From Proteus vulgaris (GTDB lineage: Bacteria; Pseudomonadota; Gammaproteobacteria; Enterobacterales; Enterobacteriaceae), in contig NZ_JAEHOQ010000019.1 in the NCBI RefSeq assembly GCF_016239305.1, positions 1-64,000 of the forward strand: DNA of 64,000 bases. The letters run 5' to 3'. The notes under the pieces are model-generated. The model searched no databases. It worked only from the letters and a program-made list of their open reading frames with translations, and was not told the origin of the DNA. The number at the start of each line of letters is the position of its first letter. Position 1 is the first letter of the stretch. Below, piece by piece: positions 16,214 to 22,648 of this stretch. Both the position numbers and the translations under genes were made by a program.

Positions 16214-18189
16214 TAGATTGCCTCTTCTTTCTGTTTCAGTTGGTCTAAACACTCTTTTTCGATTTGGTTTAATCGACGTAAACGGCCGGATAAATATTTC
16301 TCGTAATCGTTGTCACGACGTTCTTGAGCTGATTTGATATGTGCAGAAATTTCGCGCGTTAATGTGGATGCAATGCCTCGCAATTCATTCTCAGTAACAG
16401 CACTACGCATCACTTCCGTATGTTTAGTAAATTTCTCGTCTAATTCTTTGCGAATACGCGTGATATCTTCAGCTTTTTCACTCGCGTTTTTAATTTCAAA
16501 TTCAAGTTTATTACTTGCTAAGTATTCTGGGTTATCGTGCATTCCCATAAAGACATCAGAGCTAAAGCCAAGCATTGATAGGGCTTTTTTGATGGCATCA
16601 GTTAGTGATTTTTTAATAGCTTCAGGGTCTGATTTCATTCCCCTAGTTGTCATATATCTGTAAGGGGTAGCTCCATAACTTTCAAATTCAGCTTTTTTAC
16701 CCTTTTCGGTTATGTACCAGAATTTAATTTTGATAGAGTGATTTTCTTCATACTTTAGAGAACCATCTCCATCGCGTAGAAAGCGAACACCAATTTGTTT
16801 GTTGTTTTCGTCAAATACTCGTTCAGTTATTGGGTTTCCTAGTACAAGCTTTTCTTCGATAACTTCGTAGCTCCATCCTTCACCGATAGGGCCAAATATT
16901 TCAGTAGCACGCATAATCATGTAATTGCTGTTTATGCTAGTTCCTGCAAACCCTACACCTTCTAATGGCTTGGTAAATCTTGGGTCTGTTCGTTGCACGC
17001 GTTTCCAGATATGTAGATTATTGGAATCACCTGCGTTAAGAACTTCATCAAGCACACTAGCTCGTTGCTCAAAATTATCGTGTTGCACTGATGGTGTTTC
17101 AGATTCTTTAGGTTCTTCGGGTTCTTCAGTTTGTTCGAACACTGGAGAAACCTCTGCTTTTGGGGTTTCTTCTTGTTTCTTACGTGAACGCTTAGGCTTG
17201 GTTTCTTTCTCAACTGTATTTTCTTTGGATACTAAAGATGCATTATCTGTTTGATTTAACTTAGTAGTAATTTCTTCTTTTTCAGCGTTGCCTGTAGGCT
17301 TGTTAATACCTAAATGCAGATCAATAAGTTCTTTTCGTGCATTGGGGTTATCTAATAGCTCAGGCTGTTTTTTGCTTTCAGTTATTAACGCGAAAATCTT
17401 TTCACGAGGTATATCTAAGATGCCAGCTGTTGTGCGTAAATCCATTGACCAGCGTTTCCATGCTTTGTTGTCATCATCTATTAGTTCTTTGGCCTTCTTT
17501 ACTTGAGATGCAAGGACATTATTAGGGTCAAAGTCATCTAACAGTGCTAATGCAATTTCAGTATCTATTGTTGTATAGTTACGTTTGATAGCTGATGTTG
17601 TATCTTCCTGCTGTTTAGGCTCTTCAGTCAGCCAACTTTCTCCTAGCGACTTAGCTTCTTCAACAGTGACATCTTCATTCGCAAACTCATAAACAGCCTG
17701 TGCTATTTCCATCGTTTGTTCAGCATCCATCAAAGATAATTTTGTTATTTCAGCAAGGCCTGTGGCGATATTACGAATTTTTGGATCTTCTGTGCCAGCA
17801 AGATATTTCAATGTAAAAGAGAACTCTTTGTTTGTTATTTGAGTCTTCCCAAATAACAGCAGGCTGGCAATACGAGGTTTTGTGGCCAGCTTTTTAAATT
17901 CTCTATATTCGATAGGTTTCCATTGAGTACCGTCATACTCATTTTCAACAGCAAATTTTTCATCGAAAGCATCTAAAGTAGGGCATGCAGAACCGTCAAG
18001 ATATTCGCTAATTAACGGCTCATCAGTATTAAAGTTATCCATTGCTTCTGGATATGCTTCAGATAATTTCACTACTGCAGTTGCTGTTGCCAGTTTTGCA
18101 TTAGCAGTGTTTAACGCTATTGATAACGGTATAGCACCGTTGGTACGAGCCTCGGTCGTAGGCTCAAATACACAGATAAAAGTTTTCAT
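16213..18189 (-). CDS. Rad52-like single-strand annealing protein with a large N-terminal extension
   Basis: 658 residues in three parts. Residues about 1-300 are an acidic domain that recalls the non-nuclease N-terminal part of RecE-type proteins (moderate memory match). Residues about 305-375 are a Lys/Glu/Pro-rich linker ('KPKRSRKKQEETPKAEV'). The C-terminal part (about 395-560) reads like phage Rad52/Sak-type annealing proteins: 'YMIMRATEIFGPIGEGWSYE', 'YEENHSIKIKFWYITEKGKK', and 'KSLTDAIKKALSMLGFSSDV' followed by FMG. A coiled coil closes it. It would anneal complementary strands in recombination. No exonuclease partner gene is visible. The start follows the GAGGCAAGACCA leader (18190-18201). 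Confidence 0.7.
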   Translation of the reverse strand: MKTFICVFEPTTEARTNGAIPLSIALNTANAKLATATAVVKLSEAYPEAMDNFNTDEPLISEYLDGSACPTLDAFDEKFAVENEYDGTQWKPIEYREFKKLATKPRIASLLLFGKTQITNKEFSFTLKYLAGTEDPKIRNIATGLAEITKLSLMDAEQTMEIAQAVYEFANEDVTVEEAKSLGESWLTEEPKQQEDTTSAIKRNYTTIDTEIALALLDDFDPNNVLASQVKKAKELIDDDNKAWKRWSMDLRTTAGILDIPREKIFALITESKKQPELLDNPNARKELIDLHLGINKPTGNAEKEEITTKLNQTDNASLVSKENTVEKETKPKRSRKKQEETPKAEVSPVFEQTEEPEEPKESETPSVQHDNFEQRASVLDEVLNAGDSNNLHIWKRVQRTDPRFTKPLEGVGFAGTSINSNYMIMRATEIFGPIGEGWSYEVIEEKLVLGNPITERVFDENNKQIGVRFLRDGDGSLKYEENHSIKIKFWYITEKGKKAEFESYGATPYRYMTTRGMKSDPEAIKKSLTDAIKKALSMLGFSSDVFMGMHDNPEYLASNKLEFEIKNASEKAEDITRIRKELDEKFTKHTEVMRSAVTENELRGIASTLTREISAHIKSAQERRDNDYEKYLSGRLRRLNQIEKECLDQLKQKEEAI

Positions 18190-18201
18190 TGGTCTTGCCT
18201 C

Positions 18202-18534
18202 TTAGTAAGGGATTTCTTCGTCAGTTTTCGAAATGGGTTTGCCTTCCAAGCAGAGAAGCATTTGGATTTGATCTTCTAACAAACTTGATTTCATTTGGGC
18301 ATCAGCAAGAATTTTATCTTGCTCATTGCGTAGAAAATCAATTTCAGCGTGAACGAGATCAGTTTGAGTTGGCTCTTTAAAAGGAACATCAACAGTGTGT
18401 TCTGCAATAACGAAACCTAGTCCATCATTAGGATCTGCTTTAAATGCGTAGGCGTTATATTGATAAGAACCATCGAACTGTTTTTGAGCGTGAATATAGA
18501 GTGTGACGGTTAGGCTTTCAGGTTGTGCTTTCAT
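18202..18534 (-). CDS. Phage early protein of unknown function
   Basis: 110 residues. The N-terminal half is beta-rich (SLTVTLYIHAQKQFDGSYQY), the rest a helical coil ending 'GKPISKTDEEIPY'. AAGGAGT lies before the ATG. It is the first clear gene downstream of the leftward promoter region apart from the doubtful frame at 18778-19068. Not recognised. Confidence 0.65.
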   Translation of the reverse strand: MKAQPESLTVTLYIHAQKQFDGSYQYNAYAFKADPNDGLGFVIAEHTVDVPFKEPTQTDLVHAEIDFLRNEQDKILADAQMKSSLLEDQIQMLLCLEGKPISKTDEEIPY

Positions 18535-18574
18535 AGCAACTCCTTTAAAATAACTGCGATCAGTGATTTATCAT

Positions 18575-18586
18575 TGGTCTTGCCTC
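18575..18586 (-). promoter_or_regulatory. Orphan copy of the recurrent leader motif
   Basis: GAGGCAAGACCA followed by ATG, as before five real genes of this phage, but the frame after this ATG stops after four codons. Either the downstream gene was replaced, or this is a short leader peptide for the gene at 18534. Confidence 0.6.
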
Positions 18587-18650
18587 TTCTAGCGTTTGGT
18601 CGCGCTAGTAGAACTCTCGGTTAGCTTTGGTCGGCGACCCGAGGTAAAGG

Positions 18651-18673
18651 AACCCACTTCGGTGGGTTTTTTT
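18651..18673 (+). terminator. Plus-strand terminator with no gene directly upstream
   Basis: Stem ACCCAC/GTGGGT with loop TTCG and a run of seven T. It would stop plus-strand transcripts arising anywhere in 18190-18650, where only minus-strand genes are seen, and insulates the promoter of the gene at 18793. Confidence 0.75.
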
Positions 18674-18730
18674 ACGTCTAAAATTTGTTGCCTGATTATT
18701 TATCCTCATCAGGCGGTTGAGGTTCCTGCA

Positions 18731-18759
18731 TTCCGCAACGCAAGGAATCTGTGTATAAT
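18731..18759 (+). promoter_or_regulatory. Promoter of the zinc-ribbon gene
   Basis: A consensus -10 TATAAT at 18754-18759, with a weak -35 region 17 bp upstream. The start codon follows 33 bases after the -10. Confidence 0.55.
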
Positions 18760-18777
18760 TCAGTCACCGCAACGTAT

Positions 18778-19068
18778 TTAAGGAACTGAATTATGAGTAG
18801 TAACATCCGTATTAAATGTCCGGGCTGTGGACAGGATTTTGCTGTAGAAACTAGCGTTAAAGTCGAGAAAATAGACGAGATTATTGGACATCCCTGCCTG
18901 CACTGTGCCAGAGTAATCACTGAACACGATGTTATCGTCCAAGTTCAAAAGCTCAGACAGGAACTTATCAGCAAGTTCAGACGGAAGTAATGAAATAACT
19001 TTTGTTATTTTTTTTTCAAGTTCGCTGGTATCAATAATAATTGAAACTGTGCTTGCTTTCTTATTCAC
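18778..19068 (-). CDS. Candidate phage early protein overlapping the zinc-ribbon gene
   Basis: 96 residues from GTG 19068 with GAGGAAA upstream (MNKKASTVSIIIDTSELEKK...). It is helical in the middle ('VISLLPSELADKFLSELLNL'). It is the first frame after the leftward promoter. Most of it lies antisense to the gene at 18793-18990, and it runs through that gene's terminator hairpin. I think it is plausible but less well supported than the plus-strand gene. Confidence 0.45.
   Translation of the reverse strand: MNKKASTVSIIIDTSELEKKITKVISLLPSELADKFLSELLNLDDNIVFSDYSGTVQAGMSNNLVYFLDFNASFYSKILSTARTFNTDVTTHNSVP
18793..18990 (+). CDS. Small zinc-ribbon phage protein
   Basis: 65 residues with two Cys pairs, 'CPGCGQDF' and 'CLHCARVI', that should bind one zinc. 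It ends in a basic helix (QVQKLRQELISKFRRK). AAGGAA precedes the ATG. It has its own TATAAT promoter and a rho-independent terminator 2 bases past the stop, so it is a separate transcription unit facing the leftward operon. It may be expressed in the lysogen. DNA or RNA binding is possible; function unknown. Confidence 0.7.
   Translation: MSSNIRIKCPGCGQDFAVETSVKVEKIDEIIGHPCLHCARVITEHDVIVQVQKLRQELISKFRRK
18993..19016 (+). terminator. Terminator of the zinc-ribbon gene
   Basis: Stem AAATAAC/GTTATTT, loop TTTT, followed by a run of T. Confidence 0.65.
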
Positions 19069-19090
19069 AATAATTTCCTCATCAATAGAT

Positions 19091-19106
19091 GCCCGTCTTT
19101 CCGGGC
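19091..19106 (-). promoter_or_regulatory. Small hairpin in the leftward leader, boxB-like
   Basis: On the minus strand GCCCG-GAAAGA-CGGGC forms a 5-bp stem with a purine-rich loop, much like lambda boxB (GCCCT-GAAAAA-GGGC). It lies in the leader between the leftward promoter and the first gene, where nutL would be. No clear boxA and no N-like gene were seen. Confidence 0.4.
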
Positions 19107-19294
19107 TGTCAGGTCTTGCCTTGTAGCTTTGGTCGGTAACTAATTTAATTCCCTGGTACTGCTAAAAAATTTGCCATTATGTCGTGGTAATCATGACAGG
19201 TCGCTATGAGAGCTGTGGTTCTCCTCCGACATAACAGCAAAACTGAATTTGAACACTTACCTAAACACTTGCTGTGTTGTTTTTGTTGTTAGTA

Positions 19295-19348
19295 AATCTA
19301 CAAGTTAAAATTGATTATTGCAAGTCTAATTTACAAATAATTCTTGTA
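19295..19348 (-). promoter_or_regulatory. Leftward early promoter (pL) with operators
   Basis: Minus-strand -35 TTGCAA (19318-19323), 17-bp spacer, -10 TAGATT (19295-19300). A symmetric operator of the same type as near cI, ACAAA-N5-CTTGT, lies at 19333-19347. A weaker one (ACAAG-N5-ATTGA, 19300-19314) covers the -10. The repressor should shut off leftward genes here. The leader of about 220 bases to 19068 holds the boxB-like hairpin. Confidence 0.6.
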
Positions 19349-19357
19349 ATTATGCGT

Positions 19358-19393
19358 GTAAAAAATTACAAGAGCTATTAAGCTCCTGTAATT
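19358..19393 (-). terminator. Terminator of the repressor gene
   Basis: The minus strand shows a near-perfect stem AATTACAGGAGCT / AGCTCTTGTAATT followed by TTTTTT, 25 bases past the cI stop codon. Confidence 0.75.
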
Positions 19394-19417
19394 TAATTTG
19401 AATTTTATGAAAGGATT

Positions 19418-20110
19418 TTAAGCGTAACGCTTGTATGTTCTAGATTGACTGAGGAGGACTTTACCAAAAATGAAGAATTGGTCTTCATCTTCTTTACCAA
19501 TATCCCAATCTCGGTAATTGGGATTATCAGAGATAACGGTTAATTTATTCTTTATCATTTGAAGTCTTTTAATGTGCAATGTTTGACCAAAAATGAAAAC
19601 GTAAATGCCATCACCATCAAAATAATCTATGTGAACATCTATGAAAACTTGGTCTCCAGGTTCAATAGTATTTTGCATACTATCACCAACCACAGTGATC
19701 ATTTTTATATTAGCGCTAGGTCTGTTGCCAAATAAACGGAGTGCTTCATCAGATGTATATTCAATAGCTCTAATTGTTTCAATAAATTCACTTTTATTAA
19801 TAATGCCAGGGCCTGCGCTTGCTTCTATATCAAGTAGTTCAACAAGATAAGAATCACTCTTACGGATAATTGGCTTATTCATTACTTCAGTTGAAACATC
19901 ACTCATAAAAAACCAATGCTCTGGATATCCTGAAATACTAGACAATGCTGTTAAATTATTACCTCTAGGTGCTGTTTTACCGCTCACCCAAAATTGCACT
20001 GATTGAGGGCTAACACCGAGCCTACGAGCTAATTCTGATTGAGACCAGTTTCGCTCGGTTAGTATTTGGCTAATACGTGTAGCTGATACTTCATTCGGAT
20101 TCTTTTTCAT
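19418..20110 (-). CDS. cI: Prophage repressor, CI/LexA-like
   Basis: 230 residues. N-terminal HTH_XRE domain (about residues 10-68, 'QSELARRLGVSPQSVQFWVS') and C-terminal S24 peptidase domain. Visible residues are the cleavage site Ala99-Gly100 (SAGPG), nucleophile Ser144 (GDSM) and Lys181 (LHIKRL). It should keep the lysogen by binding the operators on both sides of its gene, and undergo RecA-stimulated self-cleavage after DNA damage. It is divergent from the Cro-like gene, with three operators in the 105 bases between, and is followed by its own terminator. Confidence 0.95.
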   Translation of the reverse strand: MKKNPNEVSATRISQILTERNWSQSELARRLGVSPQSVQFWVSGKTAPRGNNLTALSSISGYPEHWFFMSDVSTEVMNKPIIRKSDSYLVELLDIEASAGPGIINKSEFIETIRAIEYTSDEALRLFGNRPSANIKMITVVGDSMQNTIEPGDQVFIDVHIDYFDGDGIYVFIFGQTLHIKRLQMIKNKLTVISDNPNYRDWDIGKEDEDQFFIFGKVLLSQSRTYKRYA

Positions 20111-20120
20111 AAAATTATAT

Positions 20121-20196
20121 TACAAGCTTTCCTTGTAGGGATCACTTCAAGAAAAACTTGATATTGTTGCATGTTTGATTGTAAGATTAACTTGTA
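20121..20196. promoter_or_regulatory. Right operator array and rightward promoter pR
   Basis: Three sites share the form (T)ACAAG-N5-CTTGT(A): 20121-20137 (TACAAG/CTTGTA), 20146-20162 (TCAAG/CTTGA) and 20180-20196 (GTAAG/CTTGT). A plausible pR has -35 TTGATA (20158-20163) and -10 TAAGAT (20182-20187), 18 bp apart. The second and third operators overlap these boxes. The first operator lies nearest the cI start and should govern pRM. Confidence 0.75.
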
Positions 20197-20215
20197 ATTC
20201 AAAAAGGAGAAAACA

Positions 20216-20464
20216 ATGACACCTTGTATAAAAAACAAAATTATTAATTTAGCGAGCCAATCAGAGATTGCTCGACGATTAAATACGAAGCCTCAAACAG
20301 TGCATTTATGGTTCAAAAATGGCGTTCCTGCTCCTAAGGTTTTAAGTCTGTGTGAATGCTTAAATTGGCAAGTGACACCCCATGAGATTGCGCCAGAAAT
20401 TTATCCTAATCAGTTTGATGGGCTCCCTAAATCATCATCATCAGTATTACAGGTATCAAATTAA
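20216..20464 (+). CDS. Cro-like regulator, YdaS family
   Basis: 82 residues with a helix-turn-helix ('SQSEIARRLNTKPQTVHLWF') typical of YdaS/Cro proteins. AAGGAGA precedes the ATG. It is the first rightward gene and faces cI. In the Rac prophage YdaS acts as the Cro of the phage; I infer the same here, repression of pRM at the operators at 20121-20196. Confidence 0.8.
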   Translation: MTPCIKNKIINLASQSEIARRLNTKPQTVHLWFKNGVPAPKVLSLCECLNWQVTPHEIAPEIYPNQFDGLPKSSSSVLQVSN

Positions 20465-20494
20465 AAAACTGATTATGCATAATCAATTTTTTAG
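20461..20494 (-). promoter_or_regulatory. Palindrome between cro-like and cII-like genes, candidate pRE activator site
   Basis: Core TGATTATGCATAATCA (20470-20485) is a perfect 16-bp palindrome flanked by TTAAAAAAC and ATTTTTTAG. It matches the site upstream of xis-int (15096-15128) in nearly all positions. On the minus strand a TAATAC box lies about 20 bp further on, pointing to cI. This is where lambda has pRE. Confidence 0.6.
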
Positions 20495-20511
20495 CGACAG
20501 GAGACGCAAAA

Positions 20512-20967
20512 ATGAATTTTGATATCAATATTATCAGAGCTGAAATTGAGGACTGGGCAGTAGAACAAGGACAAGAGCATGTCGCTATTGAGATTAGTCG
20601 AGCTTACTTACGATTAGTGATTAATCAAGAAAATGGTCGATTGCATGTAATTGAAGATCAAACTGGCAGGGCAGATTGGAAAGCAATCAACAATAACCGG
20701 CAACAGATATTCCGCTGGTTAAGAGGTGATTCCCGTGCATCTCAAAGAAAGATTGCAGAGTTAATGCCAGCGATAGAAATGGCACTACCGGCTTCGAGGT
20801 TAGCTCGAGTACGTGGAGATACAAAAAACTATTTAGCAACCGTGGCCATTCAGCGTTTTGCTGATGCTATGACTGAAATCTTATTAGAAGGTCGTGACAT
20901 GTCACACCAAATAAACAATGTAGTACGTGCATTAAATGAGATATCACGCCCGACCAGCGTGCATTAA
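20512..20967 (+). CDS. CII-like regulator, YdaT family
   Basis: 151 residues, like the Rac protein YdaT: 'RAEIEDWAVEQGQEHVAIEI', 'NNRQQIFRWLRGDSRASQRK', 'AELMPAIEMALPASRLARV', and a C-terminal helix rich in hydrophobics. In Rac, YdaT is described as a functional analogue of CII. ACAGGAGA lies before the ATG. The palindromes at 20461 and 15096 are candidate targets. DNA binding through the central region is inferred. Confidence 0.8.
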   Translation: MNFDINIIRAEIEDWAVEQGQEHVAIEISRAYLRLVINQENGRLHVIEDQTGRADWKAINNNRQQIFRWLRGDSRASQRKIAELMPAIEMALPASRLARVRGDTKNYLATVAIQRFADAMTEILLEGRDMSHQINNVVRALNEISRPTSVH

Positions 20968-20972
20968 TTCAA

Positions 20973-20984
20973 GAGGCAAGACCA
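20973..20984 (+). promoter_or_regulatory. Recurrent leader motif GAGGCAAGACCA directly before ATG
   Basis: The same 12 bases precede start codons at 14872 (two extra bases between), 15457, 18189, 20985 and 26287, plus an orphan at 18574. GAGG is the ribosome-binding part; the spacer CAAGACCA is conserved as well, on both strands and in unrelated genes, so it is more than a Shine-Dalgarno site. Confidence 0.8.
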
Positions 20985-21209
20985 ATGATTAGATCAACTG
21001 AAAAAATCACATACCGTAATGGGTTTATGCTGAATGATAAACCTGCCCATATATCAGAAATTAGGGATATTTTTGAGGGTAGACGTGTTATTGCGCTGTT
21101 AGTTTGGGAACAGTATGAAAAGCAAAAACAAAAATTACTGTCAAAGAATTTAACCCCTGAACAGTATCAAAATGCTTGCCGTAATATAGCTAAAGCACTG
21201 GGGGTGTAA
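20985..21209 (+). CDS. Small phage protein
   Basis: 74 residues (MIRSTEKITYRNGFMLNDKP...), helical C-terminal half ('EQYEKQKQKLLSKNLTPEQY'). The start follows the recurrent leader. It ends one base before the replication initiator, so the two are coupled. Not recognised. Confidence 0.7.
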   Translation: MIRSTEKITYRNGFMLNDKPAHISEIRDIFEGRRVIALLVWEQYEKQKQKLLSKNLTPEQYQNACRNIAKALGV

Positions 21210-21210
21210 A

Positions 21211-22062
21211 GTGAGTAATAAATTAACGGGCTATGTATGGGATGCATGTGCTGTTTCAGGTGTTAAGGGTACCAAATTAATGATCATGGTACGACTAGCT
21301 GATTACTCAAGCGATGAAGGGATCGCTTATCCCAGTGTTGAAACTATCAGCCGTCAAATTGGTGCAGGAATTAGCACAATTCGTAATGCGTGTAATGAAC
21401 TTGAGCGTGATGGTTGGTTAGTTAAAAAGCAACGTAGAAATGGCAATCGTAATGCTTCAAATTTATATTTTTTAAATGTCGATAAATTAGAAAAAATCGC
21501 ATTAGAAGAGAATGCAAAATTAAGAAAACAGCGTGAAAAATTGTTAAATTCTCACCGTCCAGATTCTGACCGTTCAGAATCTGACCGTACAGAAAACGAT
21601 AAAAATGTACGTTTTGACCCTCCAGAATCTGGCGTTCAAGTGGGTTTTCACCGTCCAGAATCTGGAGGCGATCCACAAGTAAATTCAAAACATGATCCAC
21701 AAGTAAATTCAAAACATGATCCACAAGAATTACTCGAGGGGAAAAAATCGAAAAATAAATTCGATCCAAAATTATCTAAACCGTCAAATGTGAGTGATGA
21801 GGTTTGGCAGGATTGGATTAACTTCAGGAAAGAAATTAAAAAACCGCTGACAGAAACTATGTGCAAGCAACAAGCAAAAAAATTATCGCTTTGTACAGAC
21901 GCCAATGCTGTGATTTGTAATTCAATTGCTAACGGTTGGCAGGGGCTATTTCCTGAAAGGCCGGTTGTACAAACTCAAAAAGTAAACTCCCACACTGGAT
22001 TTAGCGAAAAAGATTATCAGTCTCAAGATCCGCATTGGTTTGTGGGAGGTGGAAATGTCTGA
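21211..22062 (+). CDS. Replication initiator with helix-turn-helix domain
   Basis: 283 residues from GTG 21211. An N-terminal winged helix ('YPSVETISRQIGAGISTIRN' then 'ACNELERDGWLVKKQRR') is of the type seen in phage O/YdaU-like initiators. The middle (about residues 115-170) is a low-complexity stretch encoded by DNA repeats (five 15-bp units and two 24-bp units). The C-terminal part (about 190-225) probably contacts the helicase loader. As in lambda O, the origin probably lies inside the gene. Followed by the DnaC-like gene with an 8-base overlap. Confidence 0.8.
   Translation: MSNKLTGYVWDACAVSGVKGTKLMIMVRLADYSSDEGIAYPSVETISRQIGAGISTIRNACNELERDGWLVKKQRRNGNRNASNLYFLNVDKLEKIALEENAKLRKQREKLLNSHRPDSDRSESDRTENDKNVRFDPPESGVQVGFHRPESGGDPQVNSKHDPQVNSKHDPQELLEGKKSKNKFDPKLSKPSNVSDEVWQDWINFRKEIKKPLTETMCKQQAKKLSLCTDANAVICNSIANGWQGLFPERPVVQTQKVNSHTGFSEKDYQSQDPHWFVGGGNV
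21555..21717. repeat. Iteron-like repeats inside the initiator gene, candidate replication origin
   Basis: Three adjacent 15-bp units of form CCGTnCAGAnTCTGA at 21555-21599 (the last is divergent), then CCCTCCAGAATCTGG at 21618-21632 and CCGTCCAGAATCTGG at 21651-21665. They are followed by a 24-bp unit repeated exactly at 21670-21693 and 21694-21717, and the start of a third copy. An A-rich segment follows (21740-21780). The layout resembles lambda ori within gene O. Confidence 0.65.
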
Positions 22063-22648
22063 ACAAAATTTACTAACAGCGGTGAATATTCCTCCTCGCT
22101 TTGCTAATGCGACATTTGAATCATTCGTAGCATCAATACCGCCAGCAAAACATAATTTAAAAATTTGTCAGCAGTACGTAGAAACTTGGAATGACCGAAA
22201 AAACGCAGGAGAGGGGCTTGTGCTGTGCGGAACGCCCGGAACTGGTAAAACACACCTTGCCGTATCAATCGCCCGTCAGATCGCCGGAGAATTGCAAGAA
22301 ACGGTATTTATTACTACTGCTTCACGTATCATTCGCGCTTTTCGTAGAACATGGGTTGGAAATTCAGAATTTAGTGAACTAGATGTGCTGGAAAAATATT
22401 GCACGCCTGATTTGTTAATTATTGATGAAATTGGTGTCCAGTATGGCACTGATTCTGAACGTAATATCCTATTTGAGGTGATTAATGATCGCTACGAAGA
22501 TTTGCTACCTACAATTTTGATAAGCAACTTGCCCGTTGTTGATCTACAAGAAATGCTTGGTGAACGAGCCGTGGACAGATTATTACAGGGTGGAACGGTA
22601 TTAACGTTTAACTGGCCAACATATCGCAGAGGCAATCATCATGCATGA
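22055..22648 (+). CDS. DnaC-like helicase loader
   Basis: 197 residues, AAA+ ATPase. Walker A 'CGTPGTGKTHLA' (about residues 53-64), Walker B 'LLIIDEIG' (about 120-127), then 'SERNILFEVINDRYEDLLPT' and the sensor 'ILISNLP'. It should load the DnaB helicase at the phage origin. The start is ATG 22055, after GGGAGGTGG. It overlaps the initiator gene before it and the helicase gene after it by 8 bases each. Confidence 0.9.
   Translation: MSEQNLLTAVNIPPRFANATFESFVASIPPAKHNLKICQQYVETWNDRKNAGEGLVLCGTPGTGKTHLAVSIARQIAGELQETVFITTASRIIRAFRRTWVGNSEFSELDVLEKYCTPDLLIIDEIGVQYGTDSERNILFEVINDRYEDLLPTILISNLPVVDLQEMLGERAVDRLLQGGTVLTFNWPTYRRGNHHA

Noticed and set aside
21555..21717. CRISPR array
   Set aside because: Repeats are adjacent without unique spacers and lie in frame inside a replication gene.
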